Below are positions 49,939-57,940 of a stretch of DNA of 64,000 nucleotides, in pieces. A program made the translations under genes and the position numbers. Each line of letters opens with the position of its first letter. Position 1 is the first letter of the stretch. This stretch comes from Oscillibacter sp. MSJ-31 (GTDB taxonomy: Bacteria > Bacillota > Clostridia > Oscillospirales > Oscillospiraceae): the NCBI RefSeq assembly GCF_018918025.1, contig NZ_JAHLPT010000003.1, positions 1-64,000 on the forward strand. The letters run 5' to 3'. Below the pieces are notes generated by a model. It worked only from the letters and a program-made list of their open reading frames with translations. It searched no databases and was not told the DNA's origin.

Positions 49939-50829
49939 ATGGCAAACGCAAACCGCGGCCTCGGCCGTGGGCTTGGCGCGCTGCTCGGCGACGCCGCCTT
50001 GCAGACCGAAAGCGCCGACAGCCTCTACCTCCCCATTTCGCAGGTGGAGAGCTGCGCCGGTCAGCCGCGCAAGCATTTTGACGACGCCGCGCTCGCCGAT
50101 TTGGCGGACTCCATCCGCGAACACGGCATCATTCAGCCCCTGACCGTGCGCAAGCTCGCCTCGGGCTACTATCAGATCATTGCCGGCGAACGCCGCTGGC
50201 GGGCTGCGAGGCTCGCCGGTCTGACGCAGGTGCCCGCCATCGTCATCGAGGCGGACGACCGCAAGGCGATGGAGCTGGCGCTCATTGAAAACCTGCAGCG
50301 CGAGGATCTGAACCCCATCGAAGAGGCTGAGGGCTACAAAACGCTCATTGAGACCTATCACATGACGCAGGAGGACGCCGCCGCGACGGTCGGCAAGTCG
50401 CGCCCCGCCGTCGCCAACGCCATGCGCCTGCTCACGCTGGACGAAAGCGTGCGCGAGGCGGTGAAGGACGGCAGGCTGTCCGCGGGCCACGCCCGCGCAC
50501 TGCTCCCCCTCCCTGCCGCCAGGCAGCGCGAGGCCGCGGAGACCATTGCAGCGCAGGGACTGAGCGTCCGCCAGACTGAGGCGCTCGTCAAGCGCCTGAC
50601 GACGGAAAAGAAGGAGCGCGAGCCGTCCATCGAGGAGATCACACACAAGCTGCACGCCCACATCGCGGAGGAGGAGCTGGCCCAGTCGCTCGGCCGCGGC
50701 GTGAAGATCGTGGCAGGCCGCAAGAAGGGCCGCATCGAGCTGGACTATTACGACATGGACGACCTGAACGATCTGCTCGACGCGCTCGGCACCCTGCAGC
50801 AGCGCAAAAACGGAGGAACCAAAAAGTGA
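49939..50829 (+). CDS. spo0J: Chromosome-partition protein ParB/Spo0J
   Basis: A 296-residue ParB: N-terminal RGLGRGLGALLGD Soj-activating peptide, the CTP-binding GERRWRAARLAGL and ENLQREDLNPIEEAEGY motifs, a central HTH (TQEDAAATVGKSRPAVANAMRLL) and a C-terminal dimerisation region. It loads at the two parS sites 1 kb upstream. GAAAGGAGA precedes the ATG. Its stop overlaps the next gene's GTG start. Confidence 0.95.
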   Translation: MANANRGLGRGLGALLGDAALQTESADSLYLPISQVESCAGQPRKHFDDAALADLADSIREHGIIQPLTVRKLASGYYQIIAGERRWRAARLAGLTQVPAIVIEADDRKAMELALIENLQREDLNPIEEAEGYKTLIETYHMTQEDAAATVGKSRPAVANAMRLLTLDESVREAVKDGRLSAGHARALLPLPAARQREAAETIAAQGLSVRQTEALVKRLTTEKKEREPSIEEITHKLHAHIAEEELAQSLGRGVKIVAGRKKGRIELDYYDMDDLNDLLDALGTLQQRKNGGTKK

Positions 50830-51224
50830 CCGATTTCATTCACGAAGCACCGCCGCCGGAGAACCCGAAGCCGGCGGCTCCCGAAAAGCCGACCAGTGAA
50901 AAGGAGCGGCAGAAGCGCGTTTACGCTTACATTGCCGTGCTGTTCACCGTCGCCTTCATCCTTATCCTGTGGTCGTTTTTAGCGAACCACCGCTCGAACC
51001 AGCAGGTCATCGACCAGCTCAAGGGCAGCACGAGCATGATGCAGTCTACGCTCGAACAGAACGCCAAGCTGGAGGCCGAGGTCAAGGCGCTGGAAACGCA
51101 GGTCGTGGAGCTGGAGCAGACGCTCGCCGAAACCGAAGACGCGCTGAGCGCGGCGCAGGAAGAGACGGAAAAGTACCGTGCGCTCTACGAGGAGCTTGCC
51201 GGCGAGGAAAGCGGAACGCCCTGA
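50826..51224 (+). CDS. Bitopic coiled-coil membrane protein
   Basis: A 132-residue protein overlapping spo0J by 4 bp (GTGA). A Pro-rich cytoplasmic start, one membrane helix (VYAYIAVLFTVAFILILWSFLA, residues about 32-53) and a long coiled coil (KLEAEVKALETQVVELEQTLAE) can be seen. No family is recognised. Translational coupling to spo0J suggests a role at the membrane in chromosome or division-site organisation, but that is inference. Confidence 0.7.
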   Translation: MTDFIHEAPPPENPKPAAPEKPTSEKERQKRVYAYIAVLFTVAFILILWSFLANHRSNQQVIDQLKGSTSMMQSTLEQNAKLEAEVKALETQVVELEQTLAETEDALSAAQEETEKYRALYEELAGEESGTP

Positions 51225-51291
51225 CGGCAAGCCGCGCTTCACCGGTATACGCGCCCTTTCATACGATATTATGATAGCGAGGTAGAAAATC

Positions 51292-52596
51292 ATGCTGGAT
51301 ATTCGATTTATTCGTGAAAACCCCGAGCTTGTGCGGGAAAACATCAAGAAAAAGTTTCAGGACGCCAAGCTCCCCCTCGTGGACGAGGTACTGGAGCTGG
51401 ACGAGAAGAAGCGCGCCGCCATCACCGAGGCGAGCGAGCTGCGCGCCCAGCGCAACACGCTGAGCAAGCAGGTCGGTATGCTGATGGGACAGGCCAAGAA
51501 GGACCCGAGCAAGCTCGAGGAGGCCGAGGCCATCAAGGCCAAGGTCAAGGCGCAGGCGGAGCGTTTGGCGGAGCTGGAAAAGTTAGAGGTCGAGTACGAG
51601 GAGAAGCTGCACCAGGATATGCTGCAGATCCCGAACATCATCGACCCCAGCGTGCCCATCGGCCCCGACGACAGCTATAACGTCGAGGTGCAGCGCTTCG
51701 GCGAGCCGAAGACGCCGGATTTTGAAATTCCCTACCACACGGAGATCATGGAGCGCTTTGACGGCGTGGACATGGACGCCGCGGGCCGCGTGTCCGGCGC
51801 GGGCTTCTACTACCTGCTCGGCGACATCGCGCGGCTGCACGAGGGCGTGCTCGCCTACGCGCGCGACTTTATGATCGACAAGGGCTTTACGTTCTGCATC
51901 CCGCCGTTCATGATCCACGGCAACGTGGTCGAGGGCGTGATGAGCCAAACCGACATGGACGCGATGATGTACAAGATCGAGGGCGAGGACCTCTATCTGA
52001 TCGGCACGAGCGAGCACTCGATGGTCGGCCGCTTCATCGGCGAGATCCTGCCCGAGGAGAGCCTGCCGCAGACGCTGACCTCCTACTCCCCCTGTTTCCG
52101 CAAGGAGAAGGGCTCCCACGGCATCGAGGAGCGCGGCGTGTACCGCATCCACCAGTTTGAAAAGCAGGAAATGATCGTGGTCTGCAAGCCCGAGGACAGC
52201 ATGAAGTGGTACGAGCAGATGTGGAAGTGGAGCGTGGAGCTGTTCCGCAGCATGGACATTCCCGTGCGCCAGCTCGAGTGCTGCTCCGGCGACCTCGCCG
52301 ATCTGAAGGTCAAGAGCTGCGACATCGAGGCGTGGAGCCCGCGCCAGCAGAAGTATTTCGAGGTGTGCTCCTGCTCCAACCTCGGCGACGCGCAGGCGCG
52401 GCGGCTCAGGATCCGCGTCAAGGGCGCGGACGGCAGGATGTATCTGCCCCACACGCTCAACAACACCGTGGTCGCGCCGCCGCGTATGCTCATCGCGTTC
52501 CTGGAGAACAATTTGCAGGCCGACGGCAGCGTGCTCATTCCCGAGGTCCTGCGCCCCTACATGGGCGGCAAGGACAAGCTGGTGCCGAAGCATTGA
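51292..52596 (+). CDS. serS: Seryl-tRNA synthetase
   Basis: A 434-residue class II synthetase. The N-terminal tRNA-binding coiled coil (about 30-105), motif 2 (SYSPCFRKEKGSHG) and motif 3 (GSVLIPEVLRPYMGG region with ARRLRIRVKGADG before it) fit SerRS. No T-box leader is visible in the preceding 67 bp; a TATTATGATAG stretch suggests a promoter. Confidence 0.95.
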   Translation: MLDIRFIRENPELVRENIKKKFQDAKLPLVDEVLELDEKKRAAITEASELRAQRNTLSKQVGMLMGQAKKDPSKLEEAEAIKAKVKAQAERLAELEKLEVEYEEKLHQDMLQIPNIIDPSVPIGPDDSYNVEVQRFGEPKTPDFEIPYHTEIMERFDGVDMDAAGRVSGAGFYYLLGDIARLHEGVLAYARDFMIDKGFTFCIPPFMIHGNVVEGVMSQTDMDAMMYKIEGEDLYLIGTSEHSMVGRFIGEILPEESLPQTLTSYSPCFRKEKGSHGIEERGVYRIHQFEKQEMIVVCKPEDSMKWYEQMWKWSVELFRSMDIPVRQLECCSGDLADLKVKSCDIEAWSPRQQKYFEVCSCSNLGDAQARRLRIRVKGADGRMYLPHTLNNTVVAPPRMLIAFLENNLQADGSVLIPEVLRPYMGGKDKLVPKH

Positions 52597-52669
52597 TTTT
52601 TGATAACAATTCGTAGTATTTCAATAATAAAATACTATTCGTTTTCAAAACAGGCAAAGGAGACTTCTT

Positions 52670-53116
52670 ATGAAGAAGTTTATGGAAGAATTCAAGGCGT
52701 TTGCCATGCGCGGCAACGTGCTGGATATGGCCGTCGGCGTCGTCATCGGCGGCGCGTTCGGCAAGATCACGACCTCGCTGGTGAACGATATTATCATGCC
52801 GCTCGTCTCCATTCTCACCGGCGGCGTGGACTTCTCCGCGTGGAAATGGGTGCTCAAGGAGGCCGTGATGGAGGGCAGCGAGGTCGTTGACCCCGAGATC
52901 GCCGTCAACTTCGGCAATCTGATCTCCGTCATTCTGGACTTCATCATCATCGCATTCGCTGTGTTCTGCATGGTCAAGGCCATCAACAAGATGCACGACA
53001 AGCTCTCCAAGCCCGAGCCGGAGGCCGAACCGGAGGCTGAGGAAGATCCGGAGCCGACGAAGGAGGAGCTGCTGCTCGCCGAGATCCGCGACCTTTTGAA
53101 GGAGCAGAGCAAATGA
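52670..53116 (+). CDS. mscL: Large-conductance mechanosensitive channel MscL
   Basis: A 148-residue inner-membrane channel. FKAFAMRGNVLDMAVGVVIGGAFGKI is the diagnostic first helix and the second helix is ISVILDFIIIAFAVFCMVKAIN. The C-terminal tail is an acidic Glu/Pro repeat (SKPEPEAEPEAEEDPEPTKEE) before the usual amphipathic helix EELLLAEIRDLLKEQ. It releases solutes under hypo-osmotic shock. Stop and start overlap with rsmG. Confidence 0.95.
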   Translation: MKKFMEEFKAFAMRGNVLDMAVGVVIGGAFGKITTSLVNDIIMPLVSILTGGVDFSAWKWVLKEAVMEGSEVVDPEIAVNFGNLISVILDFIIIAFAVFCMVKAINKMHDKLSKPEPEAEPEAEEDPEPTKEELLLAEIRDLLKEQSK

Positions 53117-53808
53117 CCGCGCTGCTGCGCGAGGGACTGCGGGAGCTGGGGCTGGACGAGAGCCGGGCGGAGACGCTTGAGCGCTTCGCCGCGCTGCTGC
53201 TAGAAAAGAACGAGGTGATGAACCTCACCGCCATCACGGAGCCGGAGGCCGTCGCGCAGCTGCATCTGCTCGACAGCGCGGCGCTGACACGGTTCGTTGA
53301 CCTCTCGGGGAAAACGGTGGTGGACGTCGGCACGGGCGCGGGCTTCCCGGGGATGCCGCTGCGTATTCTCAAGGACGACTTCGATCTGACGCTGCTCGAC
53401 AGCCTCGGCAAGCGCATCGCATGGCTCGACGAGGTCTGCGGTACGCTGGGGCTGAAGCGCGTGGAATGCGTTCACGCGCGGGCGGAGGAATTTGCCGCCG
53501 GACATCGGGAAAGCTATGACCTTGCGGTGTCGCGCGCCGTCGCGCAGCTCAATGTGCTCTGCGAGCTGGCGCTGCCGCTTGTGAAGGTCGGCGGGCAATT
53601 CCTCGCGATGAAGAGCGTGGACACCGAGGAGGAGATCGCCGCGGCAAAGGGCGCGATCAAAACGCTCGGCGGAAAAATCGTCAAGGTCGAGGATTACACC
53701 ATCCCGACGAGCGGGGTCACGCACCGCGTGGTGGCGATCGAGAAGGTCTCCCCTACCCCGCCGAGGTATCCGAGGGCGTTCGCAAAGATCAAAAAGCAGC
53801 CGCTGTGA
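53113..53808 (+). CDS. rsmG: 16S rRNA (guanine-N7) methyltransferase RsmG
   Basis: A 231-residue SAM-dependent methyltransferase for G527 of 16S rRNA. VVDVGTGAGFPGMPLRIL is the SAM motif near residue 74, and the family's NLTAI and KVEDYTIPTSGVTHRVV are present. It overlaps mscL by 4 bp. In many Firmicutes rsmG lies beside noc-soj-spo0J near the origin, so its presence 3 kb from the soj operon supports an origin-proximal location. Confidence 0.93.
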   Translation: MTALLREGLRELGLDESRAETLERFAALLLEKNEVMNLTAITEPEAVAQLHLLDSAALTRFVDLSGKTVVDVGTGAGFPGMPLRILKDDFDLTLLDSLGKRIAWLDEVCGTLGLKRVECVHARAEEFAAGHRESYDLAVSRAVAQLNVLCELALPLVKVGGQFLAMKSVDTEEEIAAAKGAIKTLGGKIVKVEDYTIPTSGVTHRVVAIEKVSPTPPRYPRAFAKIKKQPL

Positions 53809-53828
53809 GCGGCTGACGGGAGTTTTCT

Positions 53829-54575
53829 ATGGGACAGGTCATCGCCGTGGTGTCCGGAAAGGGCGGCACGGGAAAAACTTCATTCACCGCGCTCGTCGGG
53901 TCGGCGCTCGCCGAGATGGGACACCGGACGCTGTGCCTCGACTGCGATGTGGGTCTGCGGAATCTGGACCTGGCGCTCGGCATGAGTGACAGCGCGCTGA
54001 TGGACTTCACCGACGTCATTCTCGCGCGCGCGACGCTCGAGCAGGCTGCGGTGCGGCACCCGCGCTGCGACCGGCTGTATCTGCTGACCGCGCCGGTCGG
54101 GCTGCACGAGGATATCCGCACGAGCGAGATGAAAAGGCTGCTCGACGAGGTGCGGAGCAAGTTCGACTATTGTCTCATTGACTCCGGCGCGGGGCTGGGC
54201 GACGCCTTCCGGCTCGCGACCTGCGCGGCGGACCGCGCGGTGGTGGTCGCGACGACCGATCCCACGAGCCTGCGCGACGCGCAGCGGACCGTGATGGAGC
54301 TGCGCGATTACCCGAACGGAAGGCTGCACCTGGTGGTCAACCGCGTGCGTCGCAAACTGCTCAAGGCGCTGAGCAGCAACATCGACGACGCCATCGACGC
54401 GGCGGGCCTGCCGCTGCTGGGCGTGATCCCCGAGGACGAGGGCATCCCCATCGCGCTGGGGCGCAATGCCCTGACCGTATTCTCCCGCGAGAGCAGCGCC
54501 GAGATCGCCTGCCGCAACATCGCGCGCCGTCTCACCGGCGAGCACGTGCCGCTGATGAAGCTGCCACGGCGATAA
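53829..54575 (+). CDS. MinD-like deviant Walker ATPase
   Basis: A 248-residue protein with VVSGKGGTGKTSF (deviant Walker A), DCDVGLRNLDLALG (as in MinD) and a B-motif region that reads DSGAGLGD where MinD has DSPAGIE. The C-terminus (GEHVPLMKLPRR) does not form the amphipathic membrane-targeting helix of MinD. No minC or minE is near, but the following gene mgsA is the usual neighbour in the min operon. It may be a MinD relic with a changed role. Confidence 0.75.
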   Translation: MGQVIAVVSGKGGTGKTSFTALVGSALAEMGHRTLCLDCDVGLRNLDLALGMSDSALMDFTDVILARATLEQAAVRHPRCDRLYLLTAPVGLHEDIRTSEMKRLLDEVRSKFDYCLIDSGAGLGDAFRLATCAADRAVVVATTDPTSLRDAQRTVMELRDYPNGRLHLVVNRVRRKLLKALSSNIDDAIDAAGLPLLGVIPEDEGIPIALGRNALTVFSRESSAEIACRNIARRLTGEHVPLMKLPRR

Positions 54576-54617
54576 AACAGAAAATCATAAATTTACGATA
54601 GAAAGGGGCGCGGTTAT

Positions 54618-55040
54618 ATGAATATCGCTCTCATGGCACACGACAACAAAAAAGACCTGATGGTGCAGTTCTGCACAGCCTATGCAGGCATCCTCTCCAA
54701 GCACACCATCTGCGCGACCAACATTACCGGCAAGATGGTCGCCGAGGCGACGGGTCTGCCCATCCACCTCTTCCTCGCGCGCGTACACGGCGGCGCGGAG
54801 CAGATCGGCGCGCGCATCGCCTACAACGAGATCGACATGGTGCTCTTCTTCAACGACCCGCGCGATGAAAAGTCCTGCGAGAGCGTGAGCTATATTTCCC
54901 GCCTGTGCGACCAGAATAACATTCCCTTTGCCAGCAATGTGGCGACGGCGGAAATGCTCGTCCTCGGCCTCAGCCGCGGCGACCTCGACTGGCGCGACAT
55001 CGTGAACCCGAAAACCAAGCCGTTTACGGCGTTATTTTGA
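54618..55040 (+). CDS. mgsA: Methylglyoxal synthase
   Basis: A 140-residue enzyme converting dihydroxyacetone phosphate to methylglyoxal and phosphate. MNIALMAHDNKKDLMVQF at the start, ATNITGKMV, the catalytic-Asp stretch and the IDMVLFFNDPRDEKSCE motif are conserved. GAAAGGGG precedes the ATG. It provides a bypass of lower glycolysis under phosphate limitation, with pgi and gap elsewhere in the window. Confidence 0.93.
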   Translation: MNIALMAHDNKKDLMVQFCTAYAGILSKHTICATNITGKMVAEATGLPIHLFLARVHGGAEQIGARIAYNEIDMVLFFNDPRDEKSCESVSYISRLCDQNNIPFASNVATAEMLVLGLSRGDLDWRDIVNPKTKPFTALF

Positions 55041-55094
55041 ATACAAACCGTATTATTTCAGCTTGAAATTACAGATAGGAGTTGTTATTGTCTT

Positions 55095-56867
55095 ATGATG
55101 CAGTCCCGTACACACAACTGTAACCAGCTTCGCATCGAGAATGTGGGCGAGAAGGTCAAGCTCGTCGGCTGGATGGAAAACGTCCGCGAGGTCGGCGGCA
55201 ATCTGGCGTTCGTCGTGCTGCGCGATTTCTACGGCACGACGCAGGTCGTCGTCGAGGACGAGGCCGACCTGAAGGTCATCAAGGGGATCAACAAGGAGAG
55301 CACCATCTCCGTCGAGGGCACCGTGCGCGAGCGCGCGAGCAAGAACAGCAAGCAGGCCACCGGCGAGATCGAGGTCGTGCCCGAGAAGATCGAGGTGCTC
55401 GGCCGCTGCCGCTACAATTCCCTGCCCTTTGAGATCAACCGCAGCCGCGAGGCCGACGAAACGCAGCGCCTGAAGTACCGCTACCTCGACCTGCGCAATC
55501 CCGCGGTGAAGAAGAACATCATCCTGCGCTGCCAGGTGATCGCCGCGCTGCGTCAGGCGATGATGGCGCACGACTTCCTGGAGATCACGACGCCGATTCT
55601 GACCGCCTCCTCCCCCGAGGGCGCGCGCGACTATCTCGTGCCCGCGCGCAAGCACCCGGGCAAGTTCTACGCGCTGCCGCAGGCGCCGCAGCAGTTCAAG
55701 CAGCTGCTGATGACGAGCGGCTTCGACCGCTACTTCCAGATCGCGCCCTGCTTCCGTGATGAGGACGCGCGCGGCGACCGCTCCCCCGGCGAGTTCTATC
55801 AGTTGGATATGGAGATGTCGTTCGCGACGCAGGAGGACGTGTTCGCTATCTGCGAGGACGTGCTGCCCCCCATCTTCGCGAAGTTCGGCACCTATGATAT
55901 TGCATCCCAGCCGCCGTTCCGCCGCATCGCGTACAACGACGCGCTGGCGGTCTACGGCAGCGACAAGCCCGATCTGCGCATCGACCTGACTGCGACCGAC
56001 GTGACGGAGCTGTTCGCCGAGAACGAATTTGAGGCGCTGCGCGGTCAGACGGTCAAGGCCGTGCCCATCACGGACTGCAAGCTGACGCGCAAGCAGATCG
56101 ACAAGCTGCTCGGCGACTGCGAGGTGCAGAGCGGCACGAAGAGCTATTGGTTCAAGGTCGATGAGCACGGCGAGCTCGCCGGCGGCATCGGCAAGTTCGT
56201 CGCCCCCATCAAGACCGAGCTGACCGAGAAGCTGGGGCTCAAGCCCGATACGCTGGTCATCGTGTGCGCGGGCAAGCTCGCGACCAAGGCCGTGGGCGTC
56301 GCCATCAAGACCTTCGGCCCCGCCTGCGAGGGGCACATGGACAAGGAGCGCTACGAGTTCTGCTGGATCGTCGATTTCCCGATGTACGAGATCGGCGAGG
56401 AGAGCGGCGAGCTGGAGTTCTGCCACAACCCGTTCTCGATGCCCAAGGGCGGCATGGAGACGATGCTGGCCGCCGAGCGCGGCGAGCTCGACCCGCTGAG
56501 CATCACCGCCGACCAGTACGACCTGGTCTGCAACGGCGTGGAGCTCAGCTCCGGCGCGGTGCGCAACCACGATCCCGAGATCATGATCAAGGCGTTTGAG
56601 CTGGTGCGGCTCGGCGAGGACGACGTGAAGGCCAAGTTCCCCGCGATGTACAACGCCTTCTGCTACGGCGCGCCCCCGCACGCCGGCATCGCTCCGGGCG
56701 TGGACCGCATGGTGATGCTGCTCGCGGGCGAGGATTCCATCCGTGAGATCATTCCGTTCCCGATGAACAAGAACGCGCAGGACATCATGATGGGCGCGCC
56801 GAGCGAGGTCACGCAGAAGCAGCTCGACGAGCTGCACATCGCCGTGACAGCGCACGAGGACGAGTAA
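55095..56867 (+). CDS. aspS: Aspartyl-tRNA synthetase
   Basis: A 590-residue class IIb synthetase. The N-terminal OB-fold (VKLVGWMENVREVGGNLAFVVLRD), motif 2 (FQIAPCFRDEDARGDRSPGEF), the bacterial GAD insertion and motif 3 (GIAPGVDRMVMLLAGEDSIREIIPFP) are present, and the C-terminus is the usual one. Its last 74 bp including the stop codon are repeated exactly at 57018-57091, downstream of a palindrome array. The gene itself is intact. Confidence 0.95.
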   Translation: MMQSRTHNCNQLRIENVGEKVKLVGWMENVREVGGNLAFVVLRDFYGTTQVVVEDEADLKVIKGINKESTISVEGTVRERASKNSKQATGEIEVVPEKIEVLGRCRYNSLPFEINRSREADETQRLKYRYLDLRNPAVKKNIILRCQVIAALRQAMMAHDFLEITTPILTASSPEGARDYLVPARKHPGKFYALPQAPQQFKQLLMTSGFDRYFQIAPCFRDEDARGDRSPGEFYQLDMEMSFATQEDVFAICEDVLPPIFAKFGTYDIASQPPFRRIAYNDALAVYGSDKPDLRIDLTATDVTELFAENEFEALRGQTVKAVPITDCKLTRKQIDKLLGDCEVQSGTKSYWFKVDEHGELAGGIGKFVAPIKTELTEKLGLKPDTLVIVCAGKLATKAVGVAIKTFGPACEGHMDKERYEFCWIVDFPMYEIGEESGELEFCHNPFSMPKGGMETMLAAERGELDPLSITADQYDLVCNGVELSSGAVRNHDPEIMIKAFELVRLGEDDVKAKFPAMYNAFCYGAPPHAGIAPGVDRMVMLLAGEDSIREIIPFPMNKNAQDIMMGAPSEVTQKQLDELHIAVTAHEDE

Positions 56868-57091
56868 TACGCGCGCCCAGCGAGCGCAAGCGAGCCGCCG
56901 CGAAAGCGGCGTACAAGCGTTTTGCGCAGCAAAACCTTGGCGGAGGCGGAATTTATTTCCGCCGAGCATTGTGATGCGTCAGGGCTCCCAAAACGGCGGC
57001 GTCCGTTTTGGGAGGTACGCGCCGAGCGAGGTCACGCAGAAGCAGCTCGACGAGCTGCACATCGCCGTGACAGCGCACGAGGACGAGTAAT
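56795..57091 (+). repeat. 74-bp direct duplication of the aspS 3' end flanking a palindrome array
   Basis: Bases 56795-56868 (aspS codons and stop) recur without mismatch at 57018-57091. The 149 bp between hold four stem-loops: CGCCG/CGGCG around GAAAG, GTTTTGC/GCAAAAC, GGCGGAA/TTCCGCC and TCCCAAAACG/CGTTTTGGGA. This second copy is not translated. It is far longer than ordinary transposon target duplications. Confidence 0.85.
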
Positions 57092-57100
57092 CTTAATACC

Positions 57101-57328
57101 GGCCGCGCGATGCGCGGCGCACATATCAAAGGGGCCATTCTCTACCGTAGAGAATGGCCCCTTTGGAACCCCAGGAGAGCGCAAGGGCTACGCCCTTGAC
57201 CTGCCATTGGAGGTTTTTCTATAGAACAACTGCACGCGCTGCGCAAAGGAGTGCGTGCGGCTTCTTTATCGGCTTTCGATTTGGTCTGCTCCTTGCGGCC
57301 GCTGCCGCTCTGCGGCGGGGTTACGAGG
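57101..57328 (+). repeat. Inverted-repeat copy C (left border of element 2)
   Basis: About 228 bp in the same order as copies A and D: outer GGCCGCGCGATGCGCGGC, the long stem AAAGGGGCCATTCTCT…AGAGAATGGCCCCTTT (57128-57164), GGAACCCC, GCGCAAGG…CCTTGAC, GCACGCGCTGCGCAAAGGAG, TTTCGATTTGGTCTGC, and the inner GCGGCGGGGTTACG. Two stem positions differ from A and D (GTA to CCA) and both sides of the stem change together. Confidence 0.88.
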
Positions 57329-57331
57329 CTA

Positions 57332-57538
57332 CTATTGCTCGTCCGTGAAGGTAAAAAGCTCGTTTGGTGTACAATCAAGAAGCTGACAAAGGACCTCGAT
57401 ATTTTCGTATCGAATCGACTTTGTCTGGTTGTTTACCATTTTGCTGAAGTTCTGGTAGCTCATACCGAGCTGCTGATATAACCAATACTTTGTTTTCCCT
57501 TTGCGTTCCAAAAGTGCCAGTGCATTTAATGTTACCAT
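57332..57538 (-). CDS. Small XRE-family HTH protein, cargo of element 2
   Basis: A 68-residue protein consisting of one HTH domain (YWLYQQLGMSYQNFSKMV, residues about 17-34) and the usual closing LLDCTPNELF. It is close in form to small Cro/CI-type Clostridial repressors. It is read leftwards; its TAG stop is 4 bp from the inner edge of repeat C. GGGAG precedes the ATG. The two palindromes in the divergent region are its likely operators. Confidence 0.8.
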   Translation of the reverse strand: MVTLNALALLERKGKTKYWLYQQLGMSYQNFSKMVNNQTKSIRYENIEVLCQLLDCTPNELFTFTDEQ

Positions 57539-57550
57539 ATCTCATGCTCC

Positions 57551-57621
57551 CATTAGCTAATGAATTAGTGCTATTCTAAGGAAGCATTCCTCTTGACATA
57601 TAGACTAATGCATTAGATAAT
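57551..57621. promoter_or_regulatory. Divergent regulatory region of element 2
   Basis: A near-consensus promoter points right: TTGACA (57593-57598), 17 bp, GATAAT (57616-57621). The palindrome CTAATGCATTAG (57605-57616) fills its spacer, and CATTAGCTAATG (57551-57562) lies upstream towards the XRE start. Both are perfect 12-mers sharing CTAATG/CATTAG. Binding by the XRE protein would block both directions. Confidence 0.7.
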
Positions 57622-57651
57622 GTTTACATCAGATATTGGAGGTAACAGGAT

Positions 57652-57936
57652 ATGGGGATCTATCAGCTTTGCTATTTGAAAATGCACAGCGGTATGCTGT
57701 TTTTGGCCGGACATACGGAGGATAAGGAGAAGGAAACACTGCTAAAGGCGTTGTCTGATGTGATGGACGCGGCCCGCAAGGCGATGGCAGGCAAAAGCTT
57801 TGCGCGATCTCCCTATCGCGCTCCCATTGCGGCACTGGCCGCGGGCGCGGCTGCCGCGCTCGCCTATCTGGAGCAGGGGGAACGGAAAAAAATGCGCGAG
57901 GAAATCCTGACGGCTTTGAACGCCGCCGCAAAATAA
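57652..57936 (+). CDS. Hypothetical small protein, cargo of element 2
   Basis: A 94-residue protein of unknown family. It has a hydrophobic N-terminal strand region (GIYQLCYLKMHSGMLFL), a charged helix (DKEKETLLKALSDVMDAARKAM), a hydrophobic alanine-rich stretch (PIAALAAGAAAALAYL, possibly membrane-associated) and a final amphipathic helix. It is driven by the strong promoter between the operators, and its TAA stop is 4 bp from repeat D. The pairing with an XRE regulator and the helix pattern would fit a small toxin or effector, without proof. Confidence 0.65.
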   Translation: MGIYQLCYLKMHSGMLFLAGHTEDKEKETLLKALSDVMDAARKAMAGKSFARSPYRAPIAALAAGAAAALAYLEQGERKKMREEILTALNAAAK

Positions 57937-57940
57937 TTGT

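Noticed and set aside
51225-51291. T-box leader upstream of serS
   Set aside because: The gap is only about 67 bp and lacks the T-box core and specifier stem.
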